62,000 nucleotides of DNA from Acanthaster planci. Lineage: Eukaryota; Echinodermata; Asteroidea; Valvatida; Acanthasteridae. The notes under the pieces were generated by a model. It saw only the letters and a program-made list of their open reading frames with translations. It did not search any database and was not told where the DNA came from. Shown piece after piece: positions 20,298 through 30,800 of this stretch. Position 1 is the first letter of the stretch; every line of letters begins with the position of its first letter. Where the stretch lies: NCBI RefSeq assembly GCF_001949145.1, contig NW_019091540.1:351987-413986 (forward strand). Direction: 5' to 3'. Made by a program: the position numbers and the translations under genes.

Positions 20298-23200
20298 TAC
20301 CAATTTTACAGAATTCAGAGAGAGATTCATCTCTGTATCTTTTAACTTTTAAGTACAAATTACAGCATGTTCACCTGCATCATAAATACACTAAATTGAG
20401 AAACCATTATGGGTTCCTGACTTTTATACATACAAAAGTGCAAGTTTTCATGATAAATAGTTTGAAGTTAATTTGGACAGAAACAAATTTGCTTCAACAG
20501 ATTCCCCCAAATCAAGATATGTCTAAGAGCACCTTTCCTTTTTTCTTCCTTGGACTCCAAAATACCTTCTTATTTTATCCTTCCAAAGAAAATACTGTCT
20601 CCAATGTGATTCTCAATTGCAAAAAGCTCTTGAACAAATAAATCAAAGGTGTTGTCAGTACAATGAATGACAACAATTGATATACCATCACTGACATGAA
20701 TACTGAATAGGAGAAGTCTGGCTTATCAAACACTGCGCTCAGCATTGTACAAAAACAGTATGCCATTGTAACAATGAGCCGTGTGCCTAGTTCTCCCCCC
20801 ACTACATACTGACAAGAGCAAATTACAAGTACATTTACATGCTTTGCGCATGAACTCTGCACCGCCCACATACACGTGTGTTAATAAGGGACACCTTTGT
20901 GAAAACTGCATCACAAAAATATTCTGCAGTTGATGTTGGTGATTACATATGTACAATGTTCAGATGCTTTTTTTTCATGGTATTTCAAAAACTCCTCGAT
21001 TACTGTGGCAAGAATACTTTCAAAGACATGATCCCAAATTCTTGGACAGACTTCTAGGATTTCTTTTTACACGAAGCACAGTGGTGATGCTACTTTGAAG
21101 ATGAACTGATAAAAATGTAGAAGTCTAGACAGGGTCTCCGGAAGAAGACTAAGCATATATTTCTTAGCTCCTTTATCTTCTCCAACTCTTTATGTCTGAA
21201 TTACAACTAAACTAATGCGATGGGACATCCAAGGAGCAGGGATTTGCTGCTGCATGACACAACCTGGGATATACCACTTTTGGGACTGAAGTGGTTAAAA
21301 GTCTTGCATATTTACCCTCTAGGGTAGAAGTCAATCCCCTAGAGGTGCGTCAAAAGTCCATCTCAAGCCAGTCAGTCTTAAGCCACGATACAAGCTATTC
21401 AAATGAACTGTGGCAAAAGCATTTCTGCCCCCTTGTTCGTTCCACTACATATGACCGATCTTGTGAAAGGACTCATGATTGCACAGTCATGGTGGACTCA
21501 ACTACAACACTTCGATACCTTCTCACATATAAGACTTAAACCATGAGCTTCTAAAAAAGAACAAAACGTTCATCAATTACTACTGATCTGGAGACAACTA
21601 TGCTTTTGGAAACGAAGGAATGAATTCCCTCCCGGCTGTGCCAGATACAAAGAAGAATACTGGCCAATGTTTGCTTATTAAAATGAATGCACTTACAAGT
21701 TTGGTATACAGCTTGAGACTGGATGATCAAGCTCTAAAAACCAAGAATACATGTACATCAAAATACACTAGGATGCAATGCGACCCATTACCATCAATTG
21801 CGTGTTCCCCTTTAACTTGTATCTACGGATAGATATACTGTACCTCAATGGCATCACCAGTTAACAAATATACACTGTACTATTGCAGCTAAACAGTTTC
21901 CTCTAATGTTAAATTCATAAATTACATTGAACAATATTTCTTACACATAATGTACACTATTTTATCTGTGAAAGAAAAGTAGTTACTTGCCAATACCATA
22001 TAAAAACTGAATCAGTCCCAGTTTGGTTGAACTTTTACGCAAAGCATGGAAAATTGTGAGGGAACGGTTGTTTGCCCATGAACATACGTGGCAAACGGTG
22101 AAAAATCTACTTCTGGATGTTGGCAAGGTTGCAGGTGGTTTTTGGGTGGGTGGGTGGGTAGTTGGTCGGGAATGAAGCCCGCCACGCCCCTAACTTATTA
22201 TTGTGGAATTCTTCTGCCTTGTCTGCAATCTGTCTCTCACTCCAGATAAGAAAAACATATAATAACATTCCAATATTTTCTGGAGTAATTCATGAGAGCA
22301 CTATTAGTTTCCATTGCAATACAACATTTGTTGTCATTTTAATTTTTTTCTGAGAATTTGCCCAATGAATCAACTACCGGTATGAAGACCAAATGCCCCA
22401 TATCAGTAGTTGGGCACAAATAACAGTGGCAACACTCCATGCAGCCAAGCAGCTTGTAAATTTGCAAAGTATCATCAAAGTTAGCAGTCCCAAGAATGTG
22501 ACGTACATGTCGAGCTCTGAAAAAGCTCCCAGTAAACTGCTTTGCAACTCCACCTGACCTTCATGAGAGACTGCCAATAACCAAAGTAAATTTAGTGTGC
22601 ATTATAATCACTACTGGTTCAATTCTTCACCCCTTGTTTGGAGAACCGACAGCCTTCTTTAATAAAACACAAGCACTTTACAGTTCAGCACAAGTCCAAC
22701 AACTACCTTATGTACAGGTACATGTCCGTACAGCAACAGTTTTTGTACTTACATGTACTACAAATGTACAGTACTTCTCTTCCCATGTTCAAGTCACATA
22801 GTCTTGCAGTTCAATAATAAATTAAATATTTCTTCTCTTTTGTACATTCTGAACGGAAGAATTCAATTTCAAATAAATATATCTGTGTTCAAAACTTGGT
22901 CAGGTGGTTTTTAGAAAACTCTTGAATGGATATTTCCGTGGCAGAAGGCCAAAACTGGAAATATTTTGATAGTAAAGTTAATCAATTTTTATGGTCTTTT
23001 TTTAAGCAGCTTAGACTTCAAGTCCACTGATTTGTACAGCACTTCAACTTGCGACATGCTCACTCCAACCATACTGCAGCACTTCCTTGTAAGACCAGTT
23101 CAGAGAGGTTCAAACATCACAAAGTACACGAACATATAATCTCAAAATTTTCACAACATGATCAAATTACAAAGTTACTTCTGTTTTCAAACACTCAAGC

Positions 23201-24802
23201 AACAGTTATTTGAAACTGTGTGAAATGGTAACTACACAATTAATACATTGCTCGAGCGGTGAGAGATGGAAGATACGAGACAGAGAATTTCTTGAACAGA
23301 CCGGTGGGGAACAAAATGCAACACATATTCCTTAAAATTCCATCCGTAAGTTGAACATGAAAATCCTTTCATCATATGACAGCAAGATAAATTACTTTCC
23401 CAAAACTTATCAACTCCTCTGAACTAGGTGGCTACCGTAGCATATAATCAAATTGAAACTACTTCCTGTGCATTCTGTGGCACAAGAGCAATTTTCAAGT
23501 TGGGACACAGGCTACACTTGACAATGTGCCTATGTGCGTGTCAAGTTCCACATGTACATATGTATACAACTGCACAATCTTCAAGCACAAACTGCATGTG
23601 ATTCATTATCTGAGTAACAAAATCAAGCTTACTGCTATCTGAATATTCATGCTTACGAATACATGAAGTTAATCTTTAGAAACTCTTTGGTGACCATCTA
23701 TCTCTCCAATTAACCAGAAAAGATTCAGAGTACAAAAAAGTTACGTAATTAACCATGATTGGCACCAGACATCTGCTTTTGAAGCAGGGTCAAAGGCACT
23801 GTGTGTCTATCACAGCGTTAAAAAAATTCACAATGTATGTAAAAGATGACACAAGTTTTACCAAATGCATAATGTAACAAAGAAAGTGAGACAATTTCTT
23901 TTGCTGTTGATGATTTCCAGCAAAATCTCTGAATTATAATTCCATGCAAAAACAGTTTATAATAAATTACCATAGAGTGAAAAAAAATTGGCCATTGCAC
24001 AATGAGAAAAGAAAAGAATCGGGAAATGGCTGATACACCCGATCAAACAGAATGCATCTGCAAGAAAAATTAAAGACTTATGTTGAGATCTTCGTCCATA
24101 TCAGTAATGTATGCGATGCAAACAGCAATTAAAGCAGCAACCTTTTTAAAATTACAGTGCTCTGTCTTCAAATCCTGTCTTGTGTAACTTGCTTTTGCCA
24201 ATTTTTCCCTTCACCGGTCAGTATCCTTGAAGGATGTGACATTAGTTTGTTTTTAGTTGTGCATGTACTTTTAGGTGCTGTAAAAGCAAGCATTTGTAAA
24301 GAAACACGTTCACCAATCTCTTTATATTCACCTATTTTAACAAAAGGTAACAGTTCTGTTACTCCATCCTGCCACTTGGGGTGTAATTTTTTGGTGCTGG
24401 TCACATGACACAAGTTTAAGACATATTTTTCAGCAGAAACTGTCTCCAATTGTTTAAAAATCGACCAAAGACATGTCTCTAAATTAAAACTCTCAATAAA
24501 GGATTGTCTCAAAACTCGTAACTTCCCCTCCCTTTTGAAAAATTCCACTGGAGCATAACCAGGGGAACAAGCAGTATTCCAAGCATGAACTGTAATCAAC
24601 TTAGTAAAATGCCAGGTGAGAGGTGAGAAGTAATGGTTAATAAATCTTGTGCTCTTTCCACTGGCATCAGCATGCATATTGTTGGAGAGTTTTCCTGCTG
24701 CAATGGTTCATGTGACACACCCTCAAGAGCTTTTGTAGGATCCTGAACTGTAGGATTTGCTCACTTACTACAGCTTGCCCTCTGATGACAAGTACATGTT
24801 TA

Positions 24803-27800
24803 TCAGACAGTTGTTACTCTGGATGACAACGTTGGACTTATCAAGTCACTGTCCTCGCTGTTACATACATACTCCTCCTGTGGCGCCTGCTGTTGCTGCT
24901 GCTTGTACTGCTTAAATCGTTGCCGGTGCTCCCTGGACTCATGGAAGCTGTAAGAATGGTGCGACTGGAATCGACGACGGGCCATGTCTGGGCTGTGTGG
25001 CTCACTCTGGCTCCGTTTGCTGGGGCTGTAGTTGAAGGGGGACACTAGAACCGGAATAGCTGCTGTCGGCGAGCTGTCACTGCGATTGATCCCAAAGGGC
25101 TTCTTTGGAAGACGAAGACGCTGGGGACGGGGTGGGGACTGGTCCCCGGAGGAGTAAGCAGGGTATGCATCCGAGACACTCTTACTCCGACAGTTTTTTG
25201 CCTCCCCTACCACAGGGGCCGAGCGTGTACTGTCTGAGTCGCACTCCTTTTCACTGCAGTCCATCCGAATAAATGAATTCAGCCGATTCTCCAGCCGGAA
25301 CTGCTTGAATTCCGGTGAGGGACTGTCGTCTGTGCGGTTGCCCTTCTCAATCTGGTAGGCACCTTTACAAGGACTGTCGGGGCTTGTCAGGCTGCTGGTC
25401 ACATCAGAACCGCTCTCAAGCAAGTACTCATCAGGGAGTTCCTCCTTAAAGATGTCTGTCTCACTGTCCCACTCGATGAACTCATCCGGCATGATCTCGT
25501 TGTCAATGTTGTCATCACTATTCCAAACGTCCAACTGGTCCAGCTGATGCTCTAGATTGAGTGCCTCAAGATCATTTTCTGGACTTGTGACATCTGACTC
25601 AGGGCTCATTGTGTGAGCTGGAGCCTTGCTCGTTTTTCTTTTCTGGTCTCTAAGCTGCTTGTCCCCCTTGGATTTTGTCTTTGTTTCCTCAGCTTCAGGT
25701 TTCTTCCCTTTCACTTTCAGCTTCAGAAAAGAGAACTTTTTCTTCTCTACCTTCTTTTCAGTGCTATCCTTTTCCTTGCCTTGTTTTCCAGACGTTACAG
25801 GCTTAGCACCCTGCCCAGAGGGTTTATCAGTAACATTAGCATTTCTGGCTGACGCAGAACTGGAAGACATTGTGGCACTGTTGGAGGATTTCACACTTCG
25901 TGCTGAGCCACTTTGGCTGTTTTGACTTTGTAAGCTCACACTGGAGCTGTTTTGTCGGATAATGATGTTGGTCCTCCGTGTGCTCTCCTCCCTCTTAATC
26001 CAAATGCTGTTGTCACTGGAGTCTGATACAGGAGAGGTCACATTTCCACCATAATTCTTCACTGGTATATCTAACTCCTTGCACAAATCTCGTGTTGTCT
26101 CAGATGTAGTCTTTGGGGATCTTTTACTGAGTTCATCAGTTTCCCTCTCCTGTGATTTAACTCTCTGGATGCCAGGACTTGGTGATTTGGTTTTGTTCAG
26201 GCTGGGGCTTTGTGATTGGTTTTTACTGATGGCTGGGCTCTCTGGCCTGCTATTAGCTGGGCTGCTTGATCTGCCCCAGTTCTTTGGGGCTGTGACACTG
26301 CTGTTCCAGGATGGCTTGGCTTCTAGCTGTTCCCTCTTACACTTCTGTGAGAGTGCTGGTGAGTTCTTAACAGCTGCCTTGGCAGTATTTGGAGTGTTCC
26401 CTGATGATACAGTTTTGGTGCCAGGCTTAACTAAGTTGAGAGCCATTTTTTTAGAGGTGGGAGGTGTTTTTGAGGCACTGCCAGAGGACTGTGTCTTTGG
26501 GGAACCTGATGGCCTCTGGGTCTTCTCCAAGACACTCTGCTGAGTGTCTGATTCCACAGAGATCCTTCTCCAACTACTTGATGGAGCTAAAGGTTCAGAT
26601 TCTTCCTTCTCTTCCTCACTGTCATTCTCCTGGTCATCCATGGTGAAGACATCATTTTCAACAGAGCCTTCATTCTCATCATTTTCCTCGATGACCTTTT
26701 CCGCTTCTGACTCAACTCCCATTGTGTTCTCAGGGGTTTGCTCAGGCAAAGAAGCACTCTCCTTTGTAAATGTTGACTGTTTAACTAGTGTTGGTCTGGA
26801 AGACCCAACCTCCAAACGATACACGTTGCTGCTTTTGGGGCGATTGGTTTTCGTTCCAGTTCCAGTTGTCTTCTTATCTGCAGGTGCAGGTGCATTGTTG
26901 GTTTTTTTCACAGGAGCCTTTGTGAGTGTTTTGTTCCTGGGGGAGACACTTCGTGCCTGGATGCCTGAAATGCTATTCCTAGGGGACACACTTCTGGCAG
27001 ATGTCTCCGAAACACTTGACCTTGGTGATGTGTTTTTTGAGCCTAAACCAGAGACATTACTACGAGGTGATGCATTTCTTGTCCCTGCTCCCGAAATACT
27101 GCTCCTGGGGGAAGTGCTCTTCTGTGATGTTCCAGTGACACTGTTCCTTGGGGACAGACTCCTGCTTGGAAGACCTGATCTGGGTGAGGGGGAGGTGCTG
27201 GCCCCTGACCCTCGGCCAGGTGCTCCATTCTTTGGTGTTCCGTTCAGTGGTTTTCTGGTGCTGGCTGTGGAGTGAGGGCTTGGAGAGCTTGTTCTTGAGG
27301 ACATTGGACTCCTTGCAGGACTTAAAGAACTACTTTTGGCTGTCTGAGCTGTACTACGAGAGGTGGGACCGCTGATGGAACCTCTTGGAGACCGACTCGT
27401 AGGAGAGCACGGTGAAGTGTTTCGGGAAGAGTTTGGGGAGTTCTTCTGGGACAGATTTGATCTGGTTGAAGGAGTTGTTCGATTGGCATCTTTGCTGAGC
27501 TGGCTGGCTTTGGTGGCAACTCCTTGGGCTACTGATTTGGAGTTGGCTTGCTTATTTGCAAGACTCTTGGTTGCAGTGCCAGTGGGCATGGTAGATTTAG
27601 GCTGTGATGTTACACTTCTAGCTGTGGCTGCTGAACCTGGAGTGAGGTTCTTCTTTTTTGTAAAAGTGTCAGTATTGATGGGTGGTGGCTTGCTGGATGA
27701 GCTGCCTTTTGGGCTGGCTTCACGTTGGGCAGTGGTGGTCCTCACTGGTGTGCTGCTCCTAACAGGTGTGCTATTACCACTTCTGTTTGGTGTGGTACCT

Positions 27801-30800
27801 TTAACTCCTGTCACACTATTCTTGGATGCTGCACTGTTCACTTGTGATCCTTTCTGAGCACCTGCTCTTGTGGCCTGGTACTTGTTTGGTTGGATGTTTT
27901 TGGGAACTGAAACAGAGCGTGAAGTATTAGAAATTGGGCTTTTGTAGGTCTTCCTTCCACCTCTCACCCCTTTTTCTGGAGTTTCAGATTGTATTCTAGA
28001 CCCTGGTTCCCCTGGCTTGGTGATCCTTGGACCTCTGTGGGGTTTATCTTCATCTTGACACTGCTCAGTAATTTCAGAAAATTCATTAGAAGCATCCTCT
28101 GATGGAGAGAGAGGGGAGAATTGGTTATCTTCTAGGTCGTTTGTGGGATTGTCAGAACCAGATTCATATTTCTCTCTTTCTTCAGTTTCTCTGGTTTCCC
28201 GTGTCCTGCTGGCTTTGTGATGCCTTCTCTTTGTTTTCTTCCCCTGACTGCGTGGCATGGCTGAGCTGATGCATTCGTCTAGGAGAGCCTGTTCACCAAT
28301 ACTTGTCTCTCCATCCAGGGATTCCACACTCAGTGAACTCAGGGAGCTGTTCCGAGAGAAGCAGATGGGGGTATCCTCAACAGCAAAGACACTAGTGTGA
28401 GACGGTTCTGGCTGTGGGGATTCCTCTTCATGCTGAGTTTCCCCTTGGTCATGGTCACTTAGAGAGCTGAGGCTGGAGTTTCTAGAGAAGCAAACAGGAG
28501 TGTCTTCTACAGCAAATTTGACAGGTGTCTCAGTTGAGTTCGGTCTTTCAGAGTTATGGTCTTGATTGTTAACTTGGATTGGCTTCGATCCTGACTGACC
28601 AAATCTCAAATACTCCCGCTGGCTACATTCTTCTGTTCTCTTTTGTGCTCTGCCCTCTTTGCTTTGGGTATTCACTTTTGGCTTTGACTCCTTAGATTCC
28701 CTCAGACTTCTCTTATCATTATGGAGATCAGCATCCTCCTCACAGCTCAGTGAGCTCAGAGAATCATTTCTGGAAAAAGACACTGGGGTCCCCTCCAGGT
28801 TGAAGACTTGTGGGGAATCATATGAGGAACTGGTGTTGCTGACCATTTGGCGGGATTGCAGTTCCCTTAAATTCTGTGGCTTGCCCCCAACAGAAGTTTG
28901 TTTCTCTGACCTTCTTCTCAGTTGTGCAATCCTGGAAGATGGCTGCGGGAGTTTTGAGAGAGACCTTGTGGATGTTGACTGTTTATTTTGCACAGAGGTG
29001 GCCCCATCTGCCTTATGTTTTTGCATTTTGTCTTTCAAGATCATTTTCTCCTTGGATAAGTCAACATCATCGTCACAACTGAGGGAACTCAGGGAGTCAT
29101 TTCGAGAGAAAGACATGGGGGTGCCTTCAACTGCATACTGCCTTGGAGAGTCTATGTGAGAAGAACCACTGGTAATCTGCCTGCGCTTCATTTCTGAGGG
29201 TTCACTTTTGTCAACCTGTGCTGTTACATTGCCATTTAAGACATCTTCCTGATTGTGTGAATCCATGGAGAGACCACTCAGAGATGTTGCAGTTGAAAAC
29301 TGCTGTGGGGTTCCTTCAGTACAAAATGTCCTGACCGAGTCTGTGGTTCCCCCAAAACCATTCTGCCACTGCTGGACCCTCTCCTGGCTGCTGGTAGCAT
29401 TCTGATATTCCGACCCCATCTCAGGAATGGGTGAGGGGCTCTTGTGTCGCACCCCAGCAGATGGCAGCCTTTTGCGGGGCAGACCACTGGGTTTAGGGCT
29501 ACGCAGCTTCGACATACCCTTTGCTGAACGGTGCTTGCTGAGCTGTGATGACCTGGATTTGTTCAAGTGGGCCTTTGGCATGGCTGAGTTGATGCACTCC
29601 TCCAGCATGGAGTCCTCGGCATCATTGATAAGTGAGCTTGATTCTGATTTCATCTCATCCCCTTGGGCTCCAGGCACTACAGTAGATTGCTTCGTTGTGG
29701 CAGCATTTTGGCCATCAAGGGAAGCCTCGCTGCTTGAGAGAGGATTATTAACCTTCAGTTTGCCTTCTTTCGTCGCCTGAATGTCTATGTCTTCAATACT
29801 GAGATCACTAAGTGATGTTGCAGTTGAGAAATTTATTGGAGTATCTTCTGTGGCATAAGAATTTGGAGCCTCCTGACTGCATACTTGTTGGCTAAAGCTC
29901 ACATGCTTTCCATTCTGTTGGGGACTCTTGACAGAATGCACATTCACAGCATTGTGACTTCTGATCTTATTAGGTTTGCTGGACAAGGTGCTCTTCTTAG
30001 GTGGCATGGCAGAGTTTATGCACTCATCAAGCATGTTCTGCTCCCTTTCCGATATATCCCCAGATTCAACTTCTGACTCCTTCACTTCATTTTTTGAATC
30101 CAAGAGGTCCATGGTGTCACCTTCATCTTGGATGTTACTAGTTACAATGGCCTTCTCTTCATCATCAATGGTTAAACCACTCAAACTAGTTGCACAAGAG
30201 AAGTCTGCAGGTGTGCCCTCTGTGGCATAGGTCACAAGATTTTCTTCACATTCTGGTAGCACCCCAACAGTTTCAGGATCGCAGGATGAAGTCTGAGCGG
30301 AAACCTGCTTGCGGCCTCGTCGAGGACTTGGAGGCATTGTCTGGCTGGGGCTGTCTGGAAGGTCGCTGGGGCTAACCACTTCACTGGCTCTACGGCTGTC
30401 ACTGTAGCAGGAGCTGTGATCATCACATATGGACTGTACCTCAAAACTGCTGAGGCTGGACACTGAGCTGCACCGGCTGAAGATGAGAGGGGTGTCCTGG
30501 ATCTGATTCATGCTTGCAGGTGTTTGCAAGCCGGATTCAATGGGCTCATTGCCTGTCCCTTCTTGTTGATTCTCTCTCCTCTGATCACCATCCTGCTCAT
30601 CACATTCACTGTCCTTCGGGTGACCTTCATTGTCTTGTTTGGAGTGGATCCCATCCTCCTCTTGGTGATCCAAGTGATGGTCAGCTTCATTGCTGTCTAA
30701 TGAACTGAGTGATGAGCAGCGAGAGAAGACCACAGGAGTGTCCTCAACACAGTACCTTTGTTTTTTGTCATCATTCGCCCTAGATATTGCTGTGTGAGTT

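Larger units (their letters stand above)
19357..24802. other. Convergent 3' region, no gene supported
   Basis: AT-rich sequence between the stop of the coiled-coil gene (+) and the stop of APC (-). It probably holds both 3'UTRs. An open frame of 169 codons on the minus strand (24168-24677) lies in the expected APC 3'UTR without recognisable motifs; it is listed under findings. No repeat of note was seen. Confidence 0.5.

Noticed and set aside
26544-27275. 243-codon open frame on the + strand inside the APC last exon
   Set aside because: It is antisense to the Ser/Pro-rich, repeat-containing APC basic region, whose skewed codon use keeps the opposite strand open. Its Leu/Phe/Gly-rich translation is a shadow.
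27363-27857. 164-codon open frame on the + strand inside APC
   Set aside because: Antisense shadow of the same low-complexity coding region; no motif, no splice or promoter context.
28659-29159. 166-codon open frame on the + strand inside APC
   Set aside because: Antisense of the 20-aa repeat region; the recurring SSLSS codons on the minus strand create recurrent Leu/Arg/Glu on the plus strand.
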